From assembly GCA_016218825.1 (NCBI GenBank), contig JACRCV010000067.1, positions 1 through 64,000 on the forward strand: a DNA stretch of 64,000 nucleotides, given 5' to 3'. Numbering within the stretch: position 1 is the first letter of the stretch; each line of letters starts with the position of its first letter. Below the pieces are notes generated by a model. It worked only from the letters and a program-made list of their open reading frames with translations, made no database searches and was not told where the DNA came from. The position numbers and the translations under genes were made by a program. This stretch comes from Deltaproteobacteria bacterium (GTDB lineage Bacteria; Myxococcota; XYA12-FULL-58-9). Shown in pieces: positions 14,913 to 23,264 of the stretch.

Positions 14913-15383
14913 ATGACGCGGCAATGCTGGTTCGGGTGCGGTATGCTGGTGCTGACGATGGCCGGCTGTGCGACGACGGCGCCGTGGCAGAAGAGCTACC
15001 GCGCCCAGCGCCTGGCGCTCGCCGGTGGTCAAACGGAGATCGTGCAGGTCATCAAGAGCTACGCGCGCGACCACCACTGGACCATCGTCGAGACCAAGAA
15101 CCCCGGCGACACCGTGCTCGACGCGCTCAGCCCGATGTACCAGGAGGCCGGCATGTTCATGCGGCGGCGCTGGATATTCACCGTCGCCGACGGCGAGGTC
15201 CTGGTCGAGCAGCGGCTGGAGGCGCTGTTCGACGCCGAGAACGGCGTCTGGACCGCGTCGACCGTCGTCTGTGACAGCTACGGCTACGACCACGAACGGC
15301 GCGAGATGCTGGCGCTGGCGACCTACGCCGAAGGCGGCCGGGTCGCTAGGCGCTCCGCAGGAGTGGCGGTCTCCCGCCGCTGA
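14913..15383 (+). CDS. Small lipoprotein, first gene of a sigma-54 operon
   Basis: 156 residues. Signal peptide with lipobox LTMAGC (Cys about residue 19), then a compact domain with VQVIKSYARDHHWTIVETKN, PMYQEAGMFMRRRWIF and repeated strands, reminiscent of small secreted alpha-beta proteins. No family recognised. It starts behind a well-matched sigma-54 promoter and is followed within 10 bp by a receiver-DHp gene and then a histidine kinase, so it could act as the envelope part of a signalling operon, for example as a sensor accessory. That role is inferred from context only. Confidence 0.75.
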   Translation: MTRQCWFGCGMLVLTMAGCATTAPWQKSYRAQRLALAGGQTEIVQVIKSYARDHHWTIVETKNPGDTVLDALSPMYQEAGMFMRRRWIFTVADGEVLVEQRLEALFDAENGVWTASTVVCDSYGYDHERREMLALATYAEGGRVARRSAGVAVSRR

Positions 15384-15393
15384 TCCGAGCACA

Positions 15394-16170
15394 ATGACCA
15401 CCACCGGCCAGTTCCCACCTGACGTGCCTGAGGCCCCCGCGACGGCGGCATGGCAGGCGCGGATCGTGGTCTGCGACGACACCCGCGCGGTCCGCGAGGA
15501 GGTCCTGCGTGTCCTCTCCGGCCTGCCGAAGGTGCTCCTGTCCGCGGCCGCCAACGGCGCCGAGGCGGTGCAAGTGGTGCGCGGACCAGGCGCCGACCTC
15601 CTCATCTGCGATCTGGAGATGCCGGTCCTCGACGGCCTCGCGGTGTTGCGGACGCTCAGGGTCGACCACCCCGCGAACGAGCTGCCGATCTTGATGCTGA
15701 CGAGCCGCACCGAGATCGCCGAGAAGGTGCGGGCGCTGGGCGCCGGCGCCAACGACTACGTCACCAAGCCGGTGGCGCCCGAGGAGCTCTTGGCGCGGGT
15801 CCGGGTGCAGCTGCGCGTCCGGGAGCTACAGCGGCAAGTGCTCGCCGACCAGGCGCTGCAGCTCGCGGCCCGCTACCGCGAAGCCGCGCTCAAAGACCGC
15901 ATGGCCGTGGTCCGCGCGCTGGCGCGCGACGTCAGCCACGAGATCAACAACCCGCTCACGGTCTTGAAGGGCGCGGTCGAGTTTCTCCACGAGTCGTTGG
16001 CGGCGCTCAGACATCCGAGCCAGGGCGACCAAACCCTCGTCGAAGTGAAGGACGCCTTGACGGACGGCATCGAAAGCATCGAACGCATCGCCGGACTCAC
16101 GCGGCGCCTGGCGAGCTTGACCACCACGGGAGAAGCGCCGCCGGACCTCAGCGGACGCTGGGCGCGCTGA
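15394..16170 (+). CDS. REC-DHp protein without ATPase domain
   Basis: 258 residues from the ATG at 15394. Receiver domain with CDD, phospho-Asp in ICDLEMPVLDG and Lys in YVTKPV; then a helical linker and a HisKA-type dimerisation helix with DVSHEINNPL. The second helix is present (SIERIAGLTRRLASL) but the protein ends there: no N, G1, F or G2 box. It is thus not a kinase by itself, but could accept and relay phosphate (as Spo0B-like DHp proteins do), probably with the complete kinase encoded 35 bp downstream. Truncation of a former hybrid kinase is the alternative; the neat end after the second helix leaves it open. Confidence 0.85.
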   Translation: MTTTGQFPPDVPEAPATAAWQARIVVCDDTRAVREEVLRVLSGLPKVLLSAAANGAEAVQVVRGPGADLLICDLEMPVLDGLAVLRTLRVDHPANELPILMLTSRTEIAEKVRALGAGANDYVTKPVAPEELLARVRVQLRVRELQRQVLADQALQLAARYREAALKDRMAVVRALARDVSHEINNPLTVLKGAVEFLHESLAALRHPSQGDQTLVEVKDALTDGIESIERIAGLTRRLASLTTTGEAPPDLSGRWAR

Positions 16171-16204
16171 GCCGGGACCGCGAACGCGGCAACAGGAGGG
16201 GACG

Positions 16205-17962
16205 ATGACGACAGGATCTCGGAGCTTGCAGGTGGTCACGAACGTAGACGGCGCCCGCCGCGAGGCGCCGTCGCTGCCTTCAGTGTTGCCGCGGCCGGAC
16301 GGCGACGGCCGACCGATTTGGGACGACGTCGCCCGCGCCGCGATCCGCGTCGCCATCGACGCCCTGCCCTTTCCGGTGATGGCCGTCGATGCGCGTCACA
16401 ACATCCTGCTCGCAAACCAGGCGCTGGCGACCACCGTGCACCAGTCGGGCGGTGCCCTCGAGGGCAGCTACTGCCCCAAGGCGCTCCACGGCTGCGATAC
16501 CCCGATTCCGGGCTGCCCGCTCGAAGAGGCCGCAGCCACGGGCCATGGCGTGGAGCGCGAGCTGTTCGACGCGACGACGCAGGTCTGGCTGCGGGCCGGC
16601 GTGTATCCGACGTCGTATCTGACCGAAGCGGGCGACCGGGTGTTCGTCCACTACGCCCGCGACGTCACCGAGGGCAGGCGCGCCGCGACCGAGCTCGCGC
16701 AGCAGAGCCAGATCAACGCCGCGCTGGCCGCGTTGCTGCACCTGTCGACCGCAGATCTCTCGCTCGACGCCTTGCTCAGCCGCGCCCTCGACGAGGTGAT
16801 TGCCATCCCGTGGCTGTGCCTGGACAAGAAGGGCGCGATCTTCCTCGTCGACGAGCAGGACGGCGGCTTGCGGATGCGGGCGCACCGCGGCCTCGGCGCG
16901 GCCATCATCAGCGGCTGCGCGTTGATCAAGGCGGGTTACTGCCTCTGCGGCCGCGCCGCCCAGAGCGGCCAGGTGGTCTACGCCGGCGATCTCGACCACC
17001 GCCACGAGGTTCGCTACGCCGGCATCGAGGCGCACGGGCACTACTGCGTACCGATCCGCGCCGGCGACCGCGTCCTCGGAGTCTTCACGCTCTATGTCGG
17101 CTCCGGTCACGTGCAGGACTCCGCCGAGACCACCTTCCTGCAAGCGGTGGCGGACGGCCTCGGCGGCATCGTCCGGCGCAAGATCGCCGAGAAGCACGCG
17201 AGCGGCGACCGGGAGCAGCTGGTGCAGGCGGACCGGCTGGCGACGCTCGGGACCCTCGCGGCGGGCGTGGTCCACGAGATCAAGAACCCGTTGGCCTACG
17301 TCATCGGCAACATCGATTATGCGCTGACCGCGCTGCGCGAGCCGAGCCCGGACGGAGACGAGCGGGGGCCGTGGCTCGCGGCGCTGGACGTCCCGCGGGA
17401 TCGCGCCGACCTCGTCCAGGCGCTCAAGGACGCGAGAGAGGGCGGCGAGCGCATCCGGACCATCGTCCGTGACATGCGAACCTTGTCGCGCATGCGCGAC
17501 GACGACGACGGATTGATCGACGTCAACCGGGTGCTCGAGTCCGCGATCAACCTGGCGTTCGCGGAGATCAAGCCCAAGGCGCGCCTCGTGAAGCTCCTCG
17601 ATGCGCTCCCCGCGGTGCGGGGCAACGACGGCCGCCTCGGCCAGGTGTTCCTGAACCTGCTCGTCAACGCGGCGCACGCGATGGACGCCGGCAACGCGGA
17701 CGGCAATCGGATCGTCGTCAAGACCTCGGCGACCGAGGCCGGGGTCACGGTTCAAATCCAAGACACCGGGGCGGGCATCGCGCCCGAGATCATGGCGCAG
17801 CTCTTCGAGCCCTTCGTCACCAGCAAGTCGAAGGAGCAAGGGACGGGCCTCGGGTTGTGGATCAGCCGCAACATCGTGCAAGCCATGAACGGCCGCATGG
17901 AGGTGACGAGCGTGGTCGGCGAAGGGACGACGTTCTCGGTCCACCTCCCCGCGGCGCGTTGA
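16205..17962 (+). CDS. PAS-GAF sensor histidine kinase
   Basis: 585 residues, start ATG after AGGAGGGG. N-terminal PAS-like domain (about 55-165) carrying an unusual Cys/His cluster, SYCPKALHGCDTPIPGCP, which could bind a metal, haem or Fe-S centre; GAF domain (about 180-335) with further cysteines (GYCLCGRAAQSGQ); DHp with VVHEIKNP, phospho-His near 357; HATPase_c with N box VFLNLLVNAAHAM, DTGAGIAP, and GTGLGLWISR. No membrane segments, so cytoplasmic sensing, perhaps of redox or gas. It closes the operon with the lipoprotein and REC-DHp genes. Confidence 0.9.
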   Translation: MTTGSRSLQVVTNVDGARREAPSLPSVLPRPDGDGRPIWDDVARAAIRVAIDALPFPVMAVDARHNILLANQALATTVHQSGGALEGSYCPKALHGCDTPIPGCPLEEAAATGHGVERELFDATTQVWLRAGVYPTSYLTEAGDRVFVHYARDVTEGRRAATELAQQSQINAALAALLHLSTADLSLDALLSRALDEVIAIPWLCLDKKGAIFLVDEQDGGLRMRAHRGLGAAIISGCALIKAGYCLCGRAAQSGQVVYAGDLDHRHEVRYAGIEAHGHYCVPIRAGDRVLGVFTLYVGSGHVQDSAETTFLQAVADGLGGIVRRKIAEKHASGDREQLVQADRLATLGTLAAGVVHEIKNPLAYVIGNIDYALTALREPSPDGDERGPWLAALDVPRDRADLVQALKDAREGGERIRTIVRDMRTLSRMRDDDDGLIDVNRVLESAINLAFAEIKPKARLVKLLDALPAVRGNDGRLGQVFLNLLVNAAHAMDAGNADGNRIVVKTSATEAGVTVQIQDTGAGIAPEIMAQLFEPFVTSKSKEQGTGLGLWISRNIVQAMNGRMEVTSVVGEGTTFSVHLPAAR

Positions 17963-18016
17963 AGCGCGACTCGCCGTAGGTCGCGCGGCGGCGCCGGTCG
18001 GCCGCGCGGCGCGGCG

Positions 18017-18856
18017 TCAATCGGCGACGCCGGGCTCGAGGATCTTCAGCAGCGTGCGGCGCGGCTCCTCGCCGAGCGCCTCCAGGCCCTCGCGGCGCCC
18101 GCGTTGCAGGTGCGGGTTGTAGCGCTTGTCCATCAGGTGGGTGAGGTTGACGTTGCCGAGCGCCGCCAAGAGGTTGCCCTTGACGTGCCGCGAGTGCTCC
18201 GAGAGCTCGGCGAGCAGGTTCTTGATGTACTTGCGCTCGGCGTCCTGGGAGCCGCACAGCGAGCACGGCACCACCGGGAACTCTTTGAGCTTCGCGAGCT
18301 CGATCATCTCTTCTTCCGGCACGTAGCACAGCGGCCGGATCACTTCGTGGGCGCGGTCGTCGGCCCTGAGCTTCGGCGGCATCGACTTGATCTGGCCGGA
18401 GAACAAGATGTTGAGCAGCAAGGTCTCGATCAGATCGTCGCGGTGGTGGCCGAGGGCGACCTTGTTGCAGCCGTGCTTGGTCGCCGCCTTGTAGAGGATG
18501 GCGCGGCGGAAGTGGGCGCAGACCGAGCAGTAGACCTTGCCGGGCTCGGTGAGCTCCAGCACCCGCTTGTAGGTGTCCTGGAAGCCGATCTCGTGCGGCA
18601 CGCCGAGCGCCTCGAGGTGGGCCGCGATCGGCTTGGTGTCGTGGCCCGGTTGGCCCTGGTCCAGGTGATAGGCGACCAGATCGAAGTGGAACGGCGACGC
18701 CGCCTGCTTCTTCAACAGCGCCCACAACAAGCCCCACGAGTCCTTGCCGCCCGAGACCGCGACCAGGATCCGATCGCCGGGGACGATGAGCTCGAAGTCT
18801 TCGATGGCGCGCCCGACCCGGTCCAAGACCCGCTGCTCCACCCGTCGCTCTTTCAT
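18017..18856 (-). CDS. ttcA: tRNA 2-thiocytidine(32) synthetase TtcA
   Basis: 279 residues from the ATG at 18856. PP-loop SGGKDS (35-40) for ATP binding; YCSVC in the middle, and PCSLCGSQ in the C-terminal half, the cysteines that hold the Fe-S cluster and carry sulphur. HHRDDLIETLLLN is also typical. It thiolates cytidine 32 of certain tRNAs. Length and motifs match the family. The TilS alternative is less likely because of the Cys pairs. It is convergent with the kinase operon and not in an operon with its neighbours. Confidence 0.92.
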   Translation of the reverse strand: MKERRVEQRVLDRVGRAIEDFELIVPGDRILVAVSGGKDSWGLLWALLKKQAASPFHFDLVAYHLDQGQPGHDTKPIAAHLEALGVPHEIGFQDTYKRVLELTEPGKVYCSVCAHFRRAILYKAATKHGCNKVALGHHRDDLIETLLLNILFSGQIKSMPPKLRADDRAHEVIRPLCYVPEEEMIELAKLKEFPVVPCSLCGSQDAERKYIKNLLAELSEHSRHVKGNLLAALGNVNLTHLMDKRYNPHLQRGRREGLEALGEEPRRTLLKILEPGVAD

Positions 18857-18939
18857 CGTGGCCCGGCTTGTATCCTCATGCGCACGCACCCGACAAGCAG
18901 GAAGCAGACGACCGCCGCGACTTGCCGCGGCGGGGGCGA

Positions 18940-19809
18940 TCAGCGCTTGGTCGCCTCGGCCTTGGGGATCTTCGGCTCGCCGCCGGTGGCGAGCTCGAGG
19001 CGGACGCGATTCTTGCCGGCGCGCTTGGCGGCGAACATCAGCTCGTCGACCTGGGCCACCAGGCGCTCGGGGTCGGCGGGCGGCTCGGCGTACACCATGC
19101 AGCCGATGCTCGCGGTCGCCTCCCATCGCTGCGCCGCCAGCGCCCGTTGAATGCGGGTGCGGATGCGCTCGATGAGCACGTGGCCCTGCTCGACCCCGGT
19201 CTCGGGCATCAACAACACGAACTCGTCACCGCCGATGCGCGCCACCACGTCGACGCTGCGGGTCGAGGTGCGCAGCGTGTCGGCGACCAGCCGCAGCGCC
19301 GCGTCGCCGGTCTCGTGACCGAAGGCGTCGTTGATCGACTTGAAGTTGTCGAGGTCGAGGTAGGCGAGCATCAGCGGCCGGCGGTGGCGCCGCGAGCGCT
19401 CGATCTCGACGCCGGCCCGCTCGAAGAACGCCCTGCCGTTCGCGAGCCCGGTCAGTGGATCGAGGCGCGCCAGCTGTTTCTCGCGGATGTAGCGCCCGCG
19501 CAGCTCGGCGACCAGCGCCCCGACGATGGAGAACGACAAGATCTGCAGCCCGATGTTGGCGGCCCAATAGTAGCGCGACGAAAAGCTCAAGCCCGCGGCG
19601 AAGCTCGACACCGCCCAGACGGCGCCGCTCGCCGCCGCCACCACCACCGCGTTGCGGGTGCTGCCGTACCAGCCCGCGAGCGCCAACGGCAGGAAGTAGA
19701 CCGCGTCGTCGTTGAGCTCGTTGCCGGTCGCGTAGTCGACGAGCCCGACGAACGCCATCAAGATGATGCTCAGCGACAGCTGGGCTGCAGGCGACAACGT
19801 GCGGGGCAT
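18940..19809 (-). CDS. Membrane diguanylate cyclase
   Basis: 289 residues from the ATG at 19809. Five or so hydrophobic segments (about 8-105), then a GGDEF domain with LDPLTGLANGRAFFE, LDNFKSINDAFGHETGD and intact RIGGDEF. RSVD five residues before GGDEF forms an inhibitory I-site, so product feedback is expected. It makes c-di-GMP from GTP at the inner membrane. Upstream on its strand ATGGCA-N17-TATATT (19817-19845) looks like a sigma-70 promoter but would leave almost no leader. It is divergent from hgcA across a 205-bp gap; no functional link is claimed. Confidence 0.9.
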   Translation of the reverse strand: MPRTLSPAAQLSLSIILMAFVGLVDYATGNELNDDAVYFLPLALAGWYGSTRNAVVVAAASGAVWAVSSFAAGLSFSSRYYWAANIGLQILSFSIVGALVAELRGRYIREKQLARLDPLTGLANGRAFFERAGVEIERSRRHRRPLMLAYLDLDNFKSINDAFGHETGDAALRLVADTLRTSTRSVDVVARIGGDEFVLLMPETGVEQGHVLIERIRTRIQRALAAQRWEATASIGCMVYAEPPADPERLVAQVDELMFAAKRAGKNRVRLELATGGEPKIPKAEATKR

Positions 19810-20014
19810 GTGGTGCAATATACAACGCCTCTTTGCCGGTGCCATCCCCCGTCGAGACAAGCGCCGCGAAGCCTGGTAGATTCGGGCCGGAGGCTTGTCG
19901 ATGCGTCCATCACCGGTGCTGCTCAAGATGGTGCCGCCGGCCTGCGGCGGCGCTGACCCCGCCCCCTGCTGAGGCCCGAAGACCTCCGCGGTCGGCGGAG
20001 CCATCGATGAGCGG

Positions 20015-21028
20015 GTGCCGGGCTTCGAGCGCTGGCTGTCGACCCCCGGCGGCAAAGTCGCGGTGATCCGCTCCGAGCTCGCGCTTCGAGATCGCCTCGG
20101 CGGGCTCTTGGTGCGCCTCGACGTCGGCCGCGAGCGCTACGCGGTGCCGGCCGGCCTGTACGCGCTCGGCAGCCCCGACGCCGCCGCGCCGGTCGTCGTC
20201 ACCGCCAACTACAAGCTGACCTTCGACGTCGTGCGCCGCGCCCTCGCCGGCCGCAGCCTGTGGCTGTTGGTGCTCGAGACCCACGGCATCAACGTCTGGT
20301 GCGCCGCCGGCAAGGGCACGTTCGGCACCGACGAGCTCGTCCGCCGGCTCCAGATCACCCGGCTCGACGAGATCGTGTCGCATCGCCGCTTGCTGCTGCC
20401 GATCTTCGGCGCCACCGGCGTCTGTGCCCCGGAGGTCAAGCGCCGCACCGGCTTCGCGCCGACCTTCGCCGCGGTGCGGGTGACCGACCTGCCGCACCAT
20501 CTCGACCACGGCGGCGAGACCACCGCCCTCATGCGGGCGCCCACCTTCACCGTCCTCGAGCGCCTGACGCTGACCCCGGTGGAGCTGGTCGGCGGCTTCA
20601 AGGCGGCGCTGCCGCTCTTCGCTTTGGTCGCGATCATCGGCGCCTTCACCGGCGGCAGCCCGGTCGGGGGCGCGCTCTACGGCGTCGGCGCGCTGGCGCT
20701 GGCGATCATCGCCGGGTCGTTCGCGACCCCGATCCTGCTGCCGTGGATCCCGGGCCGGAGCTTCGCGTTCAAAGGCGCGCTGTTGGGCGCCGTCGTTACC
20801 GCGGCGTACCTCGCGACCGGCGACCCGACTCGGCACTGGCACGCGATCGCCGCGCATCTGTTGTTGCTGGTCCCGGTGTCGAGCTTCGCCGCGCTCGGCT
20901 TCACCGGCTGCACGCCCTTCACCTCACCCTCCGGGGTCAAGAAGGAGATGCGCGTGGCGCTGCCGCTGTTCTTGGCCAGTGTCGTCTTGGGCGCGGTGGC
21001 CTTTGGGCTCGGCCTCGGGGGGGCGTGA
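20015..21028 (+). CDS. hgcA: HgcA, corrinoid protein for mercury methylation
   Basis: 337 residues, GTG start. The N-terminal domain is the corrinoid-binding fold with PAGLYALG, VTANYKLTFD and the diagnostic cap-helix motif NVWCAAGK (93-100), whose Cys96 would be the lower ligand of cobalt, followed by GTFGTDE. The C-terminal half has five membrane spans and the conserved GCTPFTSPSGVKKEM segment before the last span. HgcA transfers a methyl group to Hg(II) at the inner membrane. The start matches the family: the Cys lies at 96, against 93 in the reference protein. An in-frame stop at 19970-19972 rules out a much longer form. It overlaps hgcB by ATGA. An AAGCCT/AGGCTT stem lies upstream at 19869-19896; no B12 riboswitch box is seen. 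Confidence 0.96.
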   Translation: MPGFERWLSTPGGKVAVIRSELALRDRLGGLLVRLDVGRERYAVPAGLYALGSPDAAAPVVVTANYKLTFDVVRRALAGRSLWLLVLETHGINVWCAAGKGTFGTDELVRRLQITRLDEIVSHRRLLLPIFGATGVCAPEVKRRTGFAPTFAAVRVTDLPHHLDHGGETTALMRAPTFTVLERLTLTPVELVGGFKAALPLFALVAIIGAFTGGSPVGGALYGVGALALAIIAGSFATPILLPWIPGRSFAFKGALLGAVVTAAYLATGDPTRHWHAIAAHLLLLVPVSSFAALGFTGCTPFTSPSGVKKEMRVALPLFLASVVLGAVAFGLGLGGA

Positions 21029-21318
21029 TGCAAGGCTTCCGGTACCTCGAGAACGTGACGACGTTGAAGCTCGACGTCGAGAGCTGCAGCGGCTGCGGCC
21101 TGTGCGTCGAGGTCTGCCCGCATCAGGTGTTCGCGATGCAGGACGGCCTGGCGGCGGTCGTCGACAAGGATGCCTGCATGGAGTGCGGTGCCTGCGCGAA
21201 GAACTGTGACAGCGGCGCGTTGAGCGTCGACGCCGGGGTCGGCTGCGCCGGGGGCCTCATCGCCGAGTGGTGGCAGGACGTGACCGGACGGCGCAAGAAG
21301 GCGGCGTGCTGCGGATGA
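21028..21318 (+). CDS. hgcB: HgcB, ferredoxin partner of HgcA
   Basis: 96 residues. Two 4Fe-4S motifs: C20-x2-C-x2-C-x3-CP and CMECGACAKNC (50-60, followed by Asp instead of Pro). Then GVGCA with Cys73, and a C-terminal vicinal pair ACCG (Cys94-Cys95). Cys73 and Cys94-Cys95 fall at the same residue numbers as the cysteines studied in characterised HgcB. It reduces the corrinoid of HgcA and may bind mercury through the Cys pair. Translation is coupled to hgcA (ATGA) and to the adenosyltransferase gene (ATGA at 21315). Confidence 0.96.
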   Translation: MQGFRYLENVTTLKLDVESCSGCGLCVEVCPHQVFAMQDGLAAVVDKDACMECGACAKNCDSGALSVDAGVGCAGGLIAEWWQDVTGRRKKAACCG

Positions 21319-21875
21319 CGCCGAAGATCTACACTCGCACCGGCGACGACGGCACCACCGGCCTCTACGGCGGCGAGCGCGTCAGCAAGGACCACCTGCG
21401 CATCGACGCCTGCGGCACCATCGACGAGCTGAACTGCGCCCTCTCCGTGGCGATCGCGGCCCCCGCTCCCAACGAGGTGGCAACGACCCTCGGGGCCGTC
21501 CAGAGTCTGCTCTTCGAGCTCGGCGCTGAGCTCGCGGCCCCGCACAAAAAACCGAAACATTCCAACATGATCGCAGGGCACGACGTGGCCTGGCTGGAGA
21601 CCGAGATCGACAGGCTCGAAGCGACCCTGACCCCGCTCTCGTCCTTCATCATCCCCGGCGGCACCAGCGCCGCCGCCATCCTACACCACAGCCGCGCCAT
21701 CTGCCGGCGCGCCGAGCGCACCCTCGTGCGCCTCGCCCGCGCCGATCCTGGAACATCAATGATTTCCATATCATTCATCAACAGGTTGGCAGATCTGCTG
21801 TTTGTCCTGGCCCGAGTCGCCAATCGCGCCGCAGGGGTCGCGGACGTGGCGTGGAAGCCGCGGCACGAGCCGTAA
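21315..21875 (+). CDS. PduO-type cob(I)alamin adenosyltransferase coupled to hgcAB
   Basis: 186 residues. MTPKIYTRTGDDGTTGLYGG, RIDACGTIDELN, RRAERTLV and INRLADLLFVLAR are the signature segments of the PduO/MMAB family, which transfers adenosyl from ATP to reduced corrinoid. The ATG overlaps the hgcB stop by ATGA, so the three genes are one transcript. The stretch coding residues about 140-156 is AT-rich against its surroundings. Why hgcAB should be tied to adenosylation is unclear: it could supply, protect or remodel the corrinoid for HgcA, or serve an unrelated B12 enzyme. Length is normal for the family. Confidence 0.93.
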   Translation: MTPKIYTRTGDDGTTGLYGGERVSKDHLRIDACGTIDELNCALSVAIAAPAPNEVATTLGAVQSLLFELGAELAAPHKKPKHSNMIAGHDVAWLETEIDRLEATLTPLSSFIIPGGTSAAAILHHSRAICRRAERTLVRLARADPGTSMISISFINRLADLLFVLARVANRAAGVADVAWKPRHEP

Positions 21876-21989
21876 CGCTGCTTGCGCCGCGCGAGTGTTT
21901 GCGCGCCGAGGCGCTTGCCTTCAACCCGGAATGTCGATACAAACTGCTCTGGTCGTCGTCTTGTGACATCACGGAGGGAGGCTTTTCCC

Positions 21990-22400
21990 ATGGCGAAGAA
22001 GAAGAAGGCCAAGAAAGTCACGAAGAAGAAGGCGAAGAAGATCGCCAAGAAGAAGATCGCGAAGAAGAAGGTCGCCAAGAAGGCGATTAGGAAAAAATCA
22101 AGTAAAATCAAGAAGAAGACTGCCAAGCGCAAGCCCGCAAAGAAGGCCGCGGCTCGCAAGGCGACGCCCAAGGCGGCGAGGGCGCCGCAGCTCGCGCCGG
22201 TGGAGACGAAGGCGATGCCGCCGCCGCCACCGCCGCCGCCGCCGGCCTACACGCCGCCGACCTACACGACCCCCGGGTTTGCCGGGTCCGGGACGCCTGA
22301 CTGGGGCGACGCCAAGAACGTCGACGAGTTTACCGAAGGCGCCGAGACCGAGATCGACGTCGACGACGACGATGTGGAAGAGGATCCGCACCTCTCGTAG
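21990..22400 (+). CDS. Lys-rich histone H1-like protein with Pro run and acidic tail
   Basis: 136 residues from the ATG at 21990. Residues 2-65 are tandem KK-A/V/I repeats (KKKKAKKVTKKKAKKIAKKK and on), like bacterial H1-type nucleoid proteins; then a run of nine prolines, a Thr/Tyr/Pro segment, and an acidic end (EIDVDDDDVEEDPHLS). The basic arm should bind DNA or RNA without sequence preference; the acidic tail may balance it. GGAGGGAGG lies upstream of the start. The many AAG codons make this stretch locally AT-richer than its neighbours. Confidence 0.85.
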   Translation: MAKKKKAKKVTKKKAKKIAKKKIAKKKVAKKAIRKKSSKIKKKTAKRKPAKKAAARKATPKAARAPQLAPVETKAMPPPPPPPPPAYTPPTYTTPGFAGSGTPDWGDAKNVDEFTEGAETEIDVDDDDVEEDPHLS

Positions 22401-22415
22401 GCGCAAGGCAGCGTC

Positions 22416-23228
22416 ATGACGGTTCGCCTCGCCGTCGCCGCCGTCCAGCTCACCGCGACCACGGACGTGGGCGCGAATCTGTCCCGTGCCGAAGCGCTGT
22501 GCCGCCGCGCCGCGGAGGCCGGCGCCCGCCTGGTGGTGTTGCCGGAGAACTTCGGCTGCTTCGGCGCCGACGCCGACAAGCTGCCGCACGCCCAGGAGAT
22601 CGAGGACGGGCCGTTCCTGACGCCGCTGCGCCGGCTGGCGAAGGAGCAGGACGTCTACATCCTGGCCGGCAGCATCCCGGAGCGCGGGCCCGATGCGGCG
22701 CACACCTACAACACCTCGGTGCTCATTGATCCCGCCGGCAAGACCCGCGCGACGTATCGCAAGATCCATCTGTTCGACGTCGAGCTCGGCGGCGGCCTCA
22801 GCTACCGCGAGTCCGAGCACGTCACCGCCGGCAGCACCCCGGTGGTCGCCGACGTCGACGGCTTCAAGCTCGGGCTGTCGATCTGCTACGACCTGCGCTT
22901 CCCCGAGCTCTACCGCGCCCTGGTGCAGGCCGGCGCCCGCGCCTTCGCGATCCCGGCGGCCTTTACCCTGCACACCGGCAAGGACCACTGGGAGCCGCTG
23001 TTGCGCGCCCGCGCCATCGAGAACCTGTGCTACGTCGTCGCCGCGGGCCAGTGGGGCTTCCACGGCGAGCGCCGCTACACCTGGGGCAAGAGCATGCTCG
23101 TCGACCCGTGGGGGACGCCGCTTTGCACCGCCCCCGAGGGCGAAGGCTTCGTCACCGCGACCTTCGACACCGAGCCGCAGGACAGGATCCGCGCCGAGAT
23201 CCCGAGCCTCGCGAACCGGCGGTTGTAG
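22416..23228 (+). CDS. Nitrilase-superfamily amidase (Nit1/Nit2-like)
   Basis: 270 residues. The catalytic triad of carbon-nitrogen hydrolases is present: Glu44 in LPENFGCF, Lys116 in YRKIHLFD, Cys157 in SICYDLRFPE. The pattern LFDVELG...YRESE and the length match the Nit1/Nit2 branch, which removes the amide from deaminated glutathione or from omega-amides of keto acids. It starts 15 bp after the Lys-rich protein gene. The exact substrate cannot be assigned from sequence alone. Confidence 0.9.
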   Translation: MTVRLAVAAVQLTATTDVGANLSRAEALCRRAAEAGARLVVLPENFGCFGADADKLPHAQEIEDGPFLTPLRRLAKEQDVYILAGSIPERGPDAAHTYNTSVLIDPAGKTRATYRKIHLFDVELGGGLSYRESEHVTAGSTPVVADVDGFKLGLSICYDLRFPELYRALVQAGARAFAIPAAFTLHTGKDHWEPLLRARAIENLCYVVAAGQWGFHGERRYTWGKSMLVDPWGTPLCTAPEGEGFVTATFDTEPQDRIRAEIPSLANRRL

Positions 23229-23264
23229 CGGTCGCCGCCGCCGCTGCGCACCGCCGACGCCTCC

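Noticed and set aside
19817-19845. Sigma-70-like promoter for the diguanylate cyclase (minus strand)
   Set aside because: ATGGCA-N17-TATATT is a fair match, but transcription would start at the ATG itself, and I could not choose between a leaderless mRNA and chance.
19810-20014. Cobalamin riboswitch before hgcA
   Set aside because: The operon handles corrinoid, so I looked for a B12 box (GCCACTG) and its stems. Only short hairpins (19869-19896; 19934-19952) are present.
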